A stretch of 64,000 nt of DNA from Paracoccus sediminis (GCF_900188295.1 NZ_FZNM01000017.1:1-64000), one strand, 5' to 3'. Counted from the first letter of the stretch, positions 14,705-24,200 are shown. Notes: generated by a model from the letters alone, not told the origin. Numbers and translations are program-made.

Positions 14705-15349
14705 TCATCCGTCGGACACAAGCATCGCCGGGATCAGCCCGCGCAGGGCATTGCCCATGACAATCTGTCCTGTGGTCAGATCGTCGGGCCGCAGCAACGC
14801 TTCCTCGGCCTGGCCCGACTCCAGCAGGGACCGCCGCAGCACACCGGGCAGCAGGCCGCATTCCAGGGGAGGAGTGAGCAGGCGGTTCCCCCGGCGCAGG
14901 AACAGGCTGGTGATCGTTCCCTCGCACATCTCGCCGCGTTCGTTCAGCAGGATCGCCTCGTCAACGTTCCGGGGCAGGGACGACCGGACCCTGTCATAGA
15001 CGGGGCGATACGAGGTCTTGATCCTCAGCCACGGATCCCTGCTGTCCAGTCGTTCGGCGGACAGGCAGACCCGCCATGCATCCGGGTTCGGCAGCAACGG
15101 CTGATGGGTCATCGCGATGCCCCCGCCGCCGTCGATGGCCAGCCTGACCCGCAGCATCCGTCCGCGCGGCAGACTATCCAACGCCCCCAACGCCTGCGAC
15201 TCGTCAAGATGAAAGCCAAGCGCCGCGCAACCTGCACGAAGCCGGTCCAGATGCAGCGTCCATAAGGCGATGCGCCCATCCGCCCCGGCGCGCATGGTTT
15301 CGAACACCGCTATGTTGGCCGGGACACACCCAGGAAAGCCGCTTTGCAT
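14705..15349 (-). CDS. Aminotransferase class IV, probable 4-amino-4-deoxychorismate lyase
   Basis: A 214-residue PLP-dependent fold-type IV protein. It probably converts aminodeoxychorismate to p-aminobenzoate and pyruvate in folate synthesis. Visible features are FETMRAG at the N-terminus, IKTSYRP (the Lys at the PLP position), AILLNERGEMCEGTITSLF, and LLPGVLRRSLL. The ATG at 15349 has a strong GGAGGAGG site, and the gene overlaps the end of pabB by 40 nt. Pairing with pabB supports the PabC assignment over a branched-chain aminotransferase. Confidence 0.8.
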   Translation of the reverse strand: MQSGFPGCVPANIAVFETMRAGADGRIALWTLHLDRLRAGCAALGFHLDESQALGALDSLPRGRMLRVRLAIDGGGGIAMTHQPLLPNPDAWRVCLSAERLDSRDPWLRIKTSYRPVYDRVRSSLPRNVDEAILLNERGEMCEGTITSLFLRRGNRLLTPPLECGLLPGVLRRSLLESGQAEEALLRPDDLTTGQIVMGNALRGLIPAMLVSDG

Positions 15350-16434
15350 ATCGCCTCCTCCCATTCCGATCCGGCGCGGCTGTCATGGGTGATGCCGCCG
15401 CCGACATTCAGCCGCAACCGGCAGGGCGCGATCATCACCGGGGTGCGGATCGCCACCGAAAAGCGCATCGGTCCCGCCGGGTCGATCCAGCCGATCGCGC
15501 CGCAATAGACGCCGCGCGGGGCCTGTTCCAGTTCGGCGATGATTTCCATAGCGCGGATCTTGGGCGCCCCGGTGATCGAACCGCAGGGGAACAGCGCGCG
15601 CAGGATATCGGCGAACCCTGCCCCCGGAGCCAGCTGCCCTTCCACGGTCGAGGTCATCTGATGAACGGTCGCATAATGTTCGACCTGAAACAGATGCGGC
15701 ACACGAACCGTACCGGGTCGGCATATCCGTGATAGGTCGTTGCGCAGCAGATCGACGATCATCAGGTTCTCGGCGCGATCCTTGGCCGACACTGCCAGTT
15801 CCGCCGCCGCCCTTGCATCGCCGTCCGGGGTGGATCCGCGCGAGGCCGTTCCCTTCATCGGCCGCGTGGTGATCCGGCGCGCGTCATCGACCGCAAAGAA
15901 CAGTTCCGGGCTGCGCGACAGGATCGGGGGTCCGCCCAGATCGACAAAAGCCCCCTCGCCCACCGGCTGACGCACGGCAAGGGCCGCATAAAGCGCAAGA
16001 GGGCCGCCCGCGCAGTCGGCCTCGGCCGGGAAGGTAAGGTTGATCTGATAGGTGTCGCCTGCCTCGATATAGCGATGGACCCGCGCAATGGCGCCGTCAT
16101 ACCGGTCCCGCTGCCACAACGGACGGACCGGCCCGATGACAGCCGCTGCCGGATCCGGCAGCGGAGGCGCGGGACTCGGGGCGTCGAACACCCCCATCAG
16201 GATCAGCGGCATGTCCCGGTCGTCGAGCGTCAGCCGGTGCAATCTGGACGTCAGGACATAGCCAAGCTCGTAGGAAAGATACCCCGCGACCCAATGACCT
16301 GCCGCCTGCGCCGCCGCAATCGCGGCAAGTGCGCCTGGAACCTGGAACGGATCATCGGCCCGGATCAGATCCAGCGGGCTGTCGAACTGCGTTCCGTCTT
16401 TGAACGGTCCACGGTCGAAGCGGATTAGCGTCAC
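15310..16434 (-). CDS. pabB: Aminodeoxychorismate synthase component I
   Basis: A 374-residue chorismate-utilising enzyme that aminates chorismate to 4-amino-4-deoxychorismate, with ammonia from a PabA-type amidotransferase. Core motifs are RPMKGTASRG with the PabB-specific Lys, AENLMIVDLLRNDLSRI, and FPCGSITGAPKIRAM, all usual for the family. It is shorter than E. coli PabB because the N-terminal domain is reduced, as in other alphaproteobacteria. The GTG start overlaps the mfd stop (GTGA). The downstream pabC-like gene completes a PABA module. Confidence 0.9.
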   Translation of the reverse strand: MTLIRFDRGPFKDGTQFDSPLDLIRADDPFQVPGALAAIAAAQAAGHWVAGYLSYELGYVLTSRLHRLTLDDRDMPLILMGVFDAPSPAPPLPDPAAAVIGPVRPLWQRDRYDGAIARVHRYIEAGDTYQINLTFPAEADCAGGPLALYAALAVRQPVGEGAFVDLGGPPILSRSPELFFAVDDARRITTRPMKGTASRGSTPDGDARAAAELAVSAKDRAENLMIVDLLRNDLSRICRPGTVRVPHLFQVEHYATVHQMTSTVEGQLAPGAGFADILRALFPCGSITGAPKIRAMEIIAELEQAPRGVYCGAIGWIDPAGPMRFSVAIRTPVMIAPCRLRLNVGGGITHDSRAGSEWEEAICKAAFLGVSRPT

Positions 16435-19400
16435 GTGGCGGCCTTGGCCTTGGCGGCCAGGTCGCGCGCGATGGCGAAGGCGCCCTTAATGCGGTCGGCG
16501 TCCGATTTCCAGTCGCGCGCCAGGAAGATCCTGTTGTCGGTGATCCTGGCCTGACCATGCTGTTCCGACAGGAATTCCACCAGCCCGGCGGGATTGGGGA
16601 ATTTATCCAGGTGAAATTGCACCGTCGCGCCCTTGGGTCCGGCATCCAGGCGCGCGATATTGGCCCGCTTGGCCATCGCCTTGATGCGGATGACCAGCAA
16701 CAGGGTGTTCACCTCGCGCGGCAGCGGGCCGAAGCGGTCGATCAGTTCGGCGGCAAACCCCTCCAGTTCGACCTTGGTGGTCAGCCCGGACAGGCGGCGG
16801 TAAAGACCCAGCCGCACGTCCAGATCGGGGATGAAACTTTCCGGGATCGTGACCGGCACGCCCAGGTTCAATTGCGGTGCCCAGTCATCCTCGGGCGTGC
16901 CCTCGATCTCGCCGGATTTCAGCTTGGCGATCGTCTCCTCCAGCATCTGCTGGTACAGTTCGAAGCCGACCTCCTTGATATGGCCCGACTGTTCCTCGCC
17001 CAGCAGGTTGCCGGCGCCGCGCAGGTCCAGATCCTGCGAGGCAAGGTTGAAGCCCGCGCCAAGCCCGTCGATGGATCCCAGGAACTTCAGCCGCCGCATG
17101 GCCTGCGGGGTCAGCGGCTGGCGCGGCTTGGTGGTCAGATAGCAATAGGCGCGGGTCTTGGACCGGCCCACCCTGCCCCGGATCTGATACAGCTGCGCCA
17201 GACCGAACATGTCCGCGCGCCAGACGATCATGGTGTTCGCGGTCGGAATATCCAGTCCCGATTCGACGATGGTCGTCGCCAGAAGCACGTCGTGGCTGCC
17301 GTCGTAAAAAGCGTTCATCCGCCCGTCCAGATCGCCCGCCGCCAATTGGCCATGGGCGACAAGATAGTTGATTTCGGGCATGTTCTCCTGCAACCAGTGT
17401 TCCACGTCTGGCAGGTCGGACAGGCGAGGGACCACGAAGAAGCTTTGCCCGCCGCGATATTTCTCGCGCAGCAGGGCCTCGCGGATGGTCACGCTGTCGA
17501 ATTCGCTGACATAGGTGCGGATCGACAGGCGGTCCACGGGCGGCGTGCCGATCACCGACAGGTCGCGCACACCGGTCAGCGACAGTTGCAGCGTGCGGGG
17601 AATGGGCGTCGCCGTCAGGGTCAGGACGTGGATGTCGCTGCGCAGATCCTTGAGCCGTTCCTTGTGCGCGACGCCGAAATGCTGTTCCTCGTCGATGATG
17701 AGCAGGCCCACGTTCCTGAATCGGACCCCCTTGGCCAGAACGGCGTGGGTTCCCACCACGACATCCACGCTGCCGTCGGACAGGCCGGTCCGCGTCGCCG
17801 CCGCGTCCTTGGCGCCAACGAAGCGCGACAACGGGCGAACGACGATGGCCGTGCCGCGAAAGCGTTCGGCGAAGGTCCGAAAATGCTGCCGCGCCAGCAG
17901 CGTGGTCGGCGCCACGACCGCGACCTGCATCCCCTGTGACGCGGCGATGAAGGCCGCGCGCATCGCCACCTCGGTCTTGCCAAAGCCCACGTCGCCCACG
18001 ATCAGCCGGTCCATGGGGCGGCCCGCGGCCAGATCCTCGGCCACGTCGTCGATGGCGGACAACTGGTCCTCGGTTTCGGTATAAGGAAAGCGGGCGGCAA
18101 AGGCCTGCCAGTCGTGATCCTCGGGTTCCAGCACGGGGGCGGGGCGCAACAGGCGTTCGGCGGCCACCCGCATCAGCTTGTCGGCGATCAGCTTGATGCG
18201 TTCTTTCAGCTTGGCCTTGCGGGCCTGCCAGGCCCCGCCGCCCAGCCGGTCCAGCAAGCCTTCCTCGTGCCCGTAACGCGACAGCAGCTCGATATTCTCG
18301 ACCGGCAGATACAGGCGGTCGCCGCCCGCATATTCCAGGGCCACGCAATCGTGCGGCACGCCCATGGCCTTGATCGTTTCCAGCCCGGTGTAACGCCCGA
18401 TGCCGTGTTCCACATGCACGACCAGATCGCCCGGCGTCAGGCTGGTCGTGTCGCGCAGGAAATTGTCGGCCTTGCGGCGTTTCTTTGCCCCCCGGATCAG
18501 CCGGTCGCCCAGAACGTCCTGTTCGGAAATCACCGCCAAACGACCCAACGCCTGCCCGTCGGCGACAAAGCCTTCGTCCAGCGGCCAGACCGCCAGACCC
18601 ACGGCGCCAGCGTTGCCCGGCAGGTCGCGGACATCAGTGATGGGCTTGGCCCCGGCCATCCCTTCGTCGGCCAACAACCCTGCCAGCCGTTCCCGCGCCC
18701 CGTCCGAAAAGCTGGCGACGATGACCCGGTGATCCTTGGAAAGCGTCTTTACATGATCGGCCAGGGCCTTGAACAGGTTCACGCTTTCGGCCTGGCGTTC
18801 GGGCGCGAAATTGCGGCCCGCGCGCCCGCCCGCGTCCAGCACCCCCGGTCCCGGCGGCTGCGGCAGCACCGACAGGCGCAGAACCCGGTGACGGGCCAGC
18901 CAGTCGTTCCATTCCGCATCGGATGGAAACATCGCGTCCGGCGGCACGGGCTTGTAGACCGTATCGCTGCGGCCCTTGGCAGCCATCGCGGCCTTTCGCG
19001 CCTCGAACTGTTCGCGGATCATGCCGCGCCGGGCATCCACCACCTGACCGACATGATCGTCCAGAACCACCGAGGCGCGGGGAAGATAGTCGAACAGGCT
19101 TTCCATGCGGTCGTGAAACCAGGGCAGCCAATGCTCCATGCCCGCTGTCTTGCGCCCCGCGCTGACGCTTTCGTACAACGGGTCGCTGGTTCCCCCGCCG
19201 TATTCGGTGCGATAGTTCTGGCGGAACCGGGTGATCGCGTCGGAATCAAGAATGACCTCGGACATGGGCGCCAATTCGATCCGGGACAGCTTTTCCGTCG
19301 ACCGCTGCGTTTCCACGTCGAATCGGCGGGCGCCGTCCAGCACGTCCCCGAACAGGTCCAGCCGCACCGGGCCGGATTCGCCAGGCGGAAAGATGTCGAT

Positions 19401-19889
19401 GATACCGCCGCGCACGGCATAGTCGCCAGGTTCGGTCACAGTGGGCGATTGCGCAAATCCCATGCGGGCCAGGAAATCGCGCAAGGCGCCGTCGTCCATG
19501 CGGTCGCCCACGCGCGCCACGAAGCTGGCGCCGCGCAACGCATCGCGGCCGGGCACCCGTTGCAGCACCGCGTTCAGGGTCGTCAGCAGGACGAACGGCC
19601 CCTTGACCGCCCCCTGCGCCAGACCGGCCAGCGTCGCCATCCGCGCGGCCTGGATATCGGCCGAAGGGGACACCCGGTCATAGGGCGTCGTGTCCCAGGC
19701 GGGGAAATCCAGCACCGGAAGATCTGGCGCCAGGAACGCCAGGGCAGCACGCATCGCGGCCATCCGGCGGTCGTCGCGGGCGATGTGGATGACGGGCGCG
19801 CCTTGGTTTTCGGGCCGTCCGGCCTCGCGCGCGATCAGCGCGGCGTCATAGCCTTCGGGCGCGCCGGAAAGGATCAGGTGTTCGGCCAT
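16431..19889 (-). CDS. mfd: Transcription-repair coupling factor
   Basis: A 1152-residue SF2 DNA translocase that removes RNA polymerase stalled at lesions and recruits UvrA. The N-terminal UvrB-like domains (about 1-350) precede the RNA-polymerase-interacting domain. The translocase has Walker A GDVGFGKTEVAMRA near residue 632, the DEEQHFGV box near 732, and TATPIPRTLQLS. The C-terminal TRCF domain ends near 1150. Length is normal. It is the first gene of an mfd-pabB-pabC-like operon with GTGA coupling. Confidence 0.97.
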   Translation of the reverse strand: MAEHLILSGAPEGYDAALIAREAGRPENQGAPVIHIARDDRRMAAMRAALAFLAPDLPVLDFPAWDTTPYDRVSPSADIQAARMATLAGLAQGAVKGPFVLLTTLNAVLQRVPGRDALRGASFVARVGDRMDDGALRDFLARMGFAQSPTVTEPGDYAVRGGIIDIFPPGESGPVRLDLFGDVLDGARRFDVETQRSTEKLSRIELAPMSEVILDSDAITRFRQNYRTEYGGGTSDPLYESVSAGRKTAGMEHWLPWFHDRMESLFDYLPRASVVLDDHVGQVVDARRGMIREQFEARKAAMAAKGRSDTVYKPVPPDAMFPSDAEWNDWLARHRVLRLSVLPQPPGPGVLDAGGRAGRNFAPERQAESVNLFKALADHVKTLSKDHRVIVASFSDGARERLAGLLADEGMAGAKPITDVRDLPGNAGAVGLAVWPLDEGFVADGQALGRLAVISEQDVLGDRLIRGAKKRRKADNFLRDTTSLTPGDLVVHVEHGIGRYTGLETIKAMGVPHDCVALEYAGGDRLYLPVENIELLSRYGHEEGLLDRLGGGAWQARKAKLKERIKLIADKLMRVAAERLLRPAPVLEPEDHDWQAFAARFPYTETEDQLSAIDDVAEDLAAGRPMDRLIVGDVGFGKTEVAMRAAFIAASQGMQVAVVAPTTLLARQHFRTFAERFRGTAIVVRPLSRFVGAKDAAATRTGLSDGSVDVVVGTHAVLAKGVRFRNVGLLIIDEEQHFGVAHKERLKDLRSDIHVLTLTATPIPRTLQLSLTGVRDLSVIGTPPVDRLSIRTYVSEFDSVTIREALLREKYRGGQSFFVVPRLSDLPDVEHWLQENMPEINYLVAHGQLAAGDLDGRMNAFYDGSHDVLLATTIVESGLDIPTANTMIVWRADMFGLAQLYQIRGRVGRSKTRAYCYLTTKPRQPLTPQAMRRLKFLGSIDGLGAGFNLASQDLDLRGAGNLLGEEQSGHIKEVGFELYQQMLEETIAKLKSGEIEGTPEDDWAPQLNLGVPVTIPESFIPDLDVRLGLYRRLSGLTTKVELEGFAAELIDRFGPLPREVNTLLLVIRIKAMAKRANIARLDAGPKGATVQFHLDKFPNPAGLVEFLSEQHGQARITDNRIFLARDWKSDADRIKGAFAIARDLAAKAKAAT

Positions 19890-19927
19890 GGGGTTCAGGT
19901 AAAGCGCCGCGCGGCGGAGTCAAGCCG

Positions 19928-20500
19928 TCAGAAGCCATAGGGATGCATCGCCGCCCACAAGGCCCCCAGCACCGCCGTCACCGCCACTGCGGCCATCGAC
20001 AGGGCCGTCACCCACCGGCGATGGACCACCATCCGGCGCACGGCCTCGGCCGCGGCATCGGAAACGGGCCGGGCGCCCTGTTCGGCGGCCTCCAGCAGGG
20101 GCATCAGGCGGCGGGCCAGGGCGATCCGCAGCCAGAACAGCAACGCCAGCGGAAACAGCAGCAGGAACGTCGCCAGCGCCAGTTCCAGGCCATAGCCAAG
20201 ACCCATGATCGCCAACGAGGTGAGAACGAATCCCGTCACGCCCAGGAAAACGGCCCCTTCCTGCCCGCCAAGGCGCCAGCGCGGCAGCATCAGGGACAGC
20301 CAGTCCAGCAGGTGCAGCACGACCGGCGCCTCGGACTGGCCTTCCGCCAGGGCCGCGCGGGCGCGGCTGACGATTTCGGCGGGAACGCCGATCACGCTGC
20401 GGCCGGTCAGCGACCAGATGCCGATGACCACCAGCCAGTACCAGATCGTGCCGAAGGACCGGCTGTCCAGCAGGCCGATCAGGCTGTCGAATGGGGGCAC
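19928..20500 (-). CDS. Membrane protein of the 'component of SufBCD complex' family
   Basis: A 190-residue inner-membrane protein that resembles the small Rhodobacterales family annotated as a component of the SufBCD complex. That name rests on annotation rather than on any function visible here. It begins PPFDSLIGLLDSRSFGTIWYW and has about four membrane segments, near 18-38, 80-100, 103-125 and 165-185. The GTG at 20500 is preceded by AAGGA at good spacing; a longer frame from 20593 is an unlikely leader. It lies 38 nt upstream of mfd on the same strand and diverges from hemB. No suf genes are nearby. Confidence 0.6.
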   Translation of the reverse strand: MPPFDSLIGLLDSRSFGTIWYWLVVIGIWSLTGRSVIGVPAEIVSRARAALAEGQSEAPVVLHLLDWLSLMLPRWRLGGQEGAVFLGVTGFVLTSLAIMGLGYGLELALATFLLLFPLALLFWLRIALARRLMPLLEAAEQGARPVSDAAAEAVRRMVVHRRWVTALSMAAVAVTAVLGALWAAMHPYGF

Positions 20501-20583
20501 GCGGGCTTCCTTGTCCTTGGTCGCGCGCGACCTTAGAACGGCTGTTGCCGAAGGAAAAGCCGCCTCGCCACAGGAACATGACC

Positions 20584-21588
20584 ATGCCCGCACCGATCAT
20601 CGCCCCCTTTCCCGCCTCGCGCCTGCGCCGGTTGCGCCGGACGCCCGCGATCCGCGCGATGGTGTCCGAATGCGACGTGACGCCCGCCAACCTGATCTGG
20701 CCGATCTTCGTGACCGAGGTTCCGGGGGCCGAGGGAGAGGTGCCGTCCATGCCCGGCGTCGAACGGCTGACGCTGGACGGGGCGCGGCGTGCGGCGGAAC
20801 GGGCGGCGCGGCTGAACATCCCGGCCATCTGCATCTTTCCGCATTCCGATGGGGATCTTAAGACGGAAACCTGCGAACGCGCCTGGGATCCCGACAACAT
20901 CGGCAACCGCGCCATCCGCGCGGTCAAGGAAACCGTGCCTGACCTTGCGGTGATGACCGACATCGCGCTCGATCCCTATAACGCCAACGGCCATGACGGC
21001 ATCGTCGCGAACGGCGAGATCCTGAACGATGAAACCATCGCGGCCCTGGTCCGCATGGCTCTGGTCCAGGCCGAAGCGGGCGCCGACATCCTGGGGCCGT
21101 CGGACATGATGGACGGGCGCATCGGCGCGCTGCGCGGCGCCCTGGAAGGCGCGGGGCACAAGCATGTGGCGATCCTGTCCTATGCCGCGAAATTTGCCAG
21201 CGCCTTCTATGGTCCCTTCCGGGATGCGGTTGGTGCGTCTGGGCGGCTGGTGGGCGACAAGAAGACCTATCAGGTCAATCCCGCCAACCGGGGCGAGGCG
21301 ATCCGCTGCGTGGCCCGCGACCTGGCCGAAGGCGCGGACATGGTGATGGTGAAACCCGGCCTGCCCTATCTAGACATCTGCCGGGCGGTCAAGGACCAGT
21401 TCGGCGCGCCCACATTCGCCTATCAGGTCAGCGGCGAATACGCGATGCTGGAAGGCGCGATCCGCAACGGCTGGCTGTCGCGCGATTCGATGTTCGAAAG
21501 CCTGCTGTGCTTCCGCCGCGCGGGCTGCGACGGCATCCTGACCTATTTCGCGCCCCTTGTGGCCGAGGCGATCGCCGCGCGGGCGTGA
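20584..21588 (+). CDS. hemB: Delta-aminolevulinic acid dehydratase (porphobilinogen synthase)
   Basis: A 334-residue enzyme that condenses two 5-aminolevulinates to porphobilinogen in haem, bacteriochlorophyll and cobalamin synthesis. The two Schiff-base lysines are in SYAAKFASAFYGPFRDA and VMVKPGLPYLD. The region that holds three zinc-binding Cys in zinc-type enzymes reads DIALDPYNANGHDG, with Asp in place of Cys. It is therefore of the magnesium- or alkali-dependent type common in alphaproteobacteria. The ATG at 20584 has AGGA with proper spacing, which the ATG at 20578 does not. Confidence 0.96.
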   Translation: MPAPIIAPFPASRLRRLRRTPAIRAMVSECDVTPANLIWPIFVTEVPGAEGEVPSMPGVERLTLDGARRAAERAARLNIPAICIFPHSDGDLKTETCERAWDPDNIGNRAIRAVKETVPDLAVMTDIALDPYNANGHDGIVANGEILNDETIAALVRMALVQAEAGADILGPSDMMDGRIGALRGALEGAGHKHVAILSYAAKFASAFYGPFRDAVGASGRLVGDKKTYQVNPANRGEAIRCVARDLAEGADMVMVKPGLPYLDICRAVKDQFGAPTFAYQVSGEYAMLEGAIRNGWLSRDSMFESLLCFRRAGCDGILTYFAPLVAEAIAARA

Positions 21589-21699
21589 TCCCCAGGCGAT
21601 CGGTCGCCCGCGCGGATGGCGGCGGGTGACAGGGTGGCGGAAATCCCGTAACATCCCGCCAAAATGCCGGCCGTCCGGCGCGATAATGTGGGGCATGTG

Positions 21700-22338
21700 A
21701 TGAGCAACGATTTTCAGATCAGACTGGGCCGCCGGGCCGTGCTGAAAGGCGCGGCGGGCACCGCCGCCCTGGCCTTGGCCGGGTGCAGCAATGCGGTCGG
21801 CACCAATGCCGGGGCCGAACTGGACGCGCGGGTCGATGCGACGCATCAGTATCTGATCGGAAACTATCCCTCGGCCCAGGCGCTTGTGCAGAATGCGCGC
21901 GGCGTCCTGTACATGCCGCTGATGACCGAGGCCGCCCTGGGCGTCGGCGGCGCCTATGGCCAGGGCGCGCTGCGGATCGGCGGGGCGACGGTCGATTACT
22001 ATTCCGCCACCCGCGCGACCGTGGGATTCCAAGCGGGCGCCCAGCAGTATGCGCATGTGCTGATCTTTCAGACGGACGGCGCGCTGTCGTCGTTCCGCGC
22101 CTCGCCCGGCTGGCTGGCGGGGGCCAATGCGTTCTACGCAATCCCGCAGGGCGGCATGGCCCTGGGCGCCGACACGATCACCGCGCAGTTGCCGGTCGTG
22201 GCCATGATCTTTGGCCAGGCGGGATTGATGGCCGGAGCCTCGATTGAGGGCACCAAATACACCCGCATCATTCCGTCCGAGATCCCGACCCTGGGCTTTG
22301 GCGGACTTGGCCTGCCGCAAATGATGCAGCGCGGCTAG
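21700..22338 (+). CDS. SYLF/Ysc84-domain lipoprotein
   Basis: A 212-residue predicted lipoprotein. The leader LGRRAVLKGAAGTAALALAG ends in a lipobox LAGC at residues 26-29 and has a twin arginine, so Tat export is possible. The mature part matches the SYLF (Ysc84 actin-binding-like) domain, with ARGVLYMPLMTEAALGVGGAYGQGAL and a final glycine-rich stretch. The role of bacterial SYLF proteins is not settled; lipid binding at the outer membrane is one proposal. Its stop overlaps that of the convergent GntR gene by 4 nt. Confidence 0.7.
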   Translation: MSNDFQIRLGRRAVLKGAAGTAALALAGCSNAVGTNAGAELDARVDATHQYLIGNYPSAQALVQNARGVLYMPLMTEAALGVGGAYGQGALRIGGATVDYYSATRATVGFQAGAQQYAHVLIFQTDGALSSFRASPGWLAGANAFYAIPQGGMALGADTITAQLPVVAMIFGQAGLMAGASIEGTKYTRIIPSEIPTLGFGGLGLPQMMQRG

Positions 22339-22982
22339 ACTTGAGTCAGGTGCCGCAGACCGTGCGTGACATCGGCGCGCACGGCCAGCCGCAGCGCCGG
22401 TTCGTCCCCCGCCCGCAGCGCGGCCAGGATCATGCGGTGGTGGCGCGGCGGTTCGTTGCGCTTTACGCGGCCATACAGCGCCCGCATCGTCGGACCCAGT
22501 TGCAGCCAGATGGTTTCCAGCATCGCCAGCATGGCAGGCGCCTGGGCGCGCAGATACAGCATTCGGTGAAAATCCAGGTTGCAGCGGATGTACCCGACCG
22601 CATCGTGGTTTTCCACCGCGTCGGCGATGCGCGCGTTCATCTGCGACAGCCGGTCGATCAGCGCGAAATGCGCGCGCGGCAGGGCGCGGGCGGCAAGTTC
22701 CGGTTCGATCAGGGCGCGCAGGGCGGCCAGTTCCTCGATCCGGTCATCCGACAGCGCGGGGGTGGCGACCCGCCCCGATGCCGACAGCGTCAGCGCACCT
22801 TCGGCGACCAGGCGGCGCACGGCCTCGCGCGCGGGGGTCATGGACAGGTGGTATTCGCGCGCCAGACCGCGCAGGGTCAGCGCCTTGCCGGGCGGCAATT
22901 CGCCCAGCATGATCCGGCTGCGCAGGTTGCGATACAGCTTTTCATGGGCCGACGGATCGGTCAGGCGTGCGGGCGCGTTCAT
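22335..22982 (-). CDS. GntR-family regulator with FCD domain
   Basis: A 215-residue transcription factor. A winged helix lies at residues 12-75 (LYRNLRSRIMLGELPPGKAL and YHLSMTPAREAVRRL). An all-helical FCD ligand domain follows (ALRALIEPELAARAL, CNLDFHRMLY, HRMILAALRAGD), with the Asp and His residues that bind metal in this subfamily. FadR/FCD regulators typically sense organic acids. No catabolic operon is adjacent, so its target is unknown. Confidence 0.85.
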   Translation of the reverse strand: MNAPARLTDPSAHEKLYRNLRSRIMLGELPPGKALTLRGLAREYHLSMTPAREAVRRLVAEGALTLSASGRVATPALSDDRIEELAALRALIEPELAARALPRAHFALIDRLSQMNARIADAVENHDAVGYIRCNLDFHRMLYLRAQAPAMLAMLETIWLQLGPTMRALYGRVKRNEPPRHHRMILAALRAGDEPALRLAVRADVTHGLRHLTQV

Positions 22983-23012
22983 GCCGCCTTGTGATCACAA
23001 TTTTCCAGGTCG

Positions 23013-23723
23013 TCAATCCCCCGCGGGATCGCGGAACCGCCACGCCATCAGATCCGGCCCGTGCTGCCGCAGCCAGGCGCGATGCGCGGCGTGATCGGGC
23101 ATCAGGCGCCGCACTGTTTCCCAGAAGCGGGGCGAATGATCCATGTGGCGCAGATGCGCGACCTCGTGCGCGGCGACGTAATCCAGCACCGGGGACGGCG
23201 CCATGGACAGCCGCCAAGAGAACATCAGCCGCCCGTCGGACGTGCAGCTGCCCCAGCGCGACCGCGTGTCGCGCAGCACGATCGCGCGATAATCCCGTCC
23301 GAGCGCGTCGGCATGGCGGTCGCAGGCCTTTCGCAGATCCAGCATCGCGCGGTGCTTCAGAAACGCCTGGACCACCGGGCCGGCCGGGCGTCCGGCCGGG
23401 ACCAGAAGCGAATCGGCGGCGATCCGGGCCGTGCGAACAGCAGCCGGGGTCAGCGCGACCGGCACGCCCGCCACCGGCAGGACCGCCCCCTGCCGCACGA
23501 TGCGAAGCGCGGGCTGACGCTCGGTCGCCTGCAACAGCCAGCGGGATTTCGATTCGGCAAAGGCCGCCCCGTCGGACAGCGCGACATGCGCGGGCAGCGT
23601 CAGCATCACCGGCCCGCCGTCGCGCGGCACCCGCAGCGTCATGCGCCGCGCCCGCGCGGACCGGCGCCATGCGATCCGCAGCCCGTTGGTGATGGTGAAC
23701 GCCTCGGCCATCCGCCCGCCCAT
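23013..23723 (-). CDS. YgjP/SprT-like zinc metallopeptidase (DUF45)
   Basis: A 236-residue protein of the M48-related DUF45 group. The zinc signature HEVAH is at residues 186-190 with a downstream MDHSPRFW (H196), and the family block SRWGSC lies at 155-160. There is no signal peptide or membrane segment, so it is cytoplasmic. The biological substrate is unknown. An alternative ATG at 23711 would remove four residues. Confidence 0.8.
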   Translation of the reverse strand: MGGRMAEAFTITNGLRIAWRRSARARRMTLRVPRDGGPVMLTLPAHVALSDGAAFAESKSRWLLQATERQPALRIVRQGAVLPVAGVPVALTPAAVRTARIAADSLLVPAGRPAGPVVQAFLKHRAMLDLRKACDRHADALGRDYRAIVLRDTRSRWGSCTSDGRLMFSWRLSMAPSPVLDYVAAHEVAHLRHMDHSPRFWETVRRLMPDHAAHRAWLRQHGPDLMAWRFRDPAGD

Positions 23724-23755
23724 GCCCTGCCCGTCCGTCGTGGCACAAAAGCCTT

Positions 23756-23784
23756 TGACACCCCCCGACGCCTGTGGCAGGGGA
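23756..23784 (+). promoter_or_regulatory. Candidate promoter of the FYDL zinc-ribbon gene
   Basis: A perfect TTGACA (23756-23761) is followed after 17 nt by a poor -10 hexamer (CAGGGG, 23779-23784). It lies 38 nt before the start codon. Strong -35 and weak GC-rich -10 elements are common in this group, but the call is tentative. Confidence 0.3.
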
Positions 23785-23821
23785 CCACCGATTTCCCTAA
23801 CCGCGGCAGAAGGAGAATGCC

Positions 23822-24136
23822 ATGCCCAAAGAGGAATGGGGCACGAAACGCCTGTGCCCGCACTGCGCCACGCGTTTTTACGACCTGCGCGCCAATCCCA
23901 TGACCTGTCCCGCCTGCGGCAACACCTTTTCGCTGGAAAGTCTGACCGACTCTCGCGGCAAGACGCTTGTGACCGAAAAGACCGCGGCGCGCGACGACGA
24001 CGATCTGGTCGAGGATGACGAAGATCTGGGCGACGACACCGGCGAACTGGACGATGACCTGCTGGAGGAAGACGATGACGACGGCGACGTGTCGCTGGAC
24101 GACATAGCCGATGTCGCCGAGCCAGACGAGGATTGA
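23822..24136 (+). CDS. TIGR02300-family zinc-ribbon protein with acidic tail
   Basis: A 104-residue protein conserved in alphaproteobacteria and of unknown function. Two CxxC pairs (CPHC at 12-15 and CPAC at 29-32) form a probable zinc ribbon around the family signature RFYDL. From residue 57 on, about two thirds of residues are Asp or Glu, giving a very acidic disordered tail. A clear AGAAGGAGA ribosome site precedes it and a strong terminator follows, so it is a monocistronic gene. Confidence 0.85.
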   Translation: MPKEEWGTKRLCPHCATRFYDLRANPMTCPACGNTFSLESLTDSRGKTLVTEKTAARDDDDLVEDDEDLGDDTGELDDDLLEEDDDDGDVSLDDIADVAEPDED

Positions 24137-24140
24137 ACGA

Positions 24141-24170
24141 AAAGGCCGGTCAAGGGACCGGCCTTTTTTC
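24141..24170 (+). terminator. Rho-independent terminator after the FYDL gene
   Basis: A perfect 10-bp stem (AAGGCCGGTC / GACCGGCCTT) with a 4-nt loop and a six-T run. It is the clearest intrinsic terminator in the window. Confidence 0.92.
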
Positions 24171-24200
24171 TTGCAGGGTCATCCGTCCGATCGGCCGATC

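Noticed and set aside
20491-20583. N-terminal extension of hemB from an upstream ATG
   Set aside because: The added residues are not HemB-like and overlap the divergent gene's start, while the ATG at 20584 has a properly spaced AGGA.
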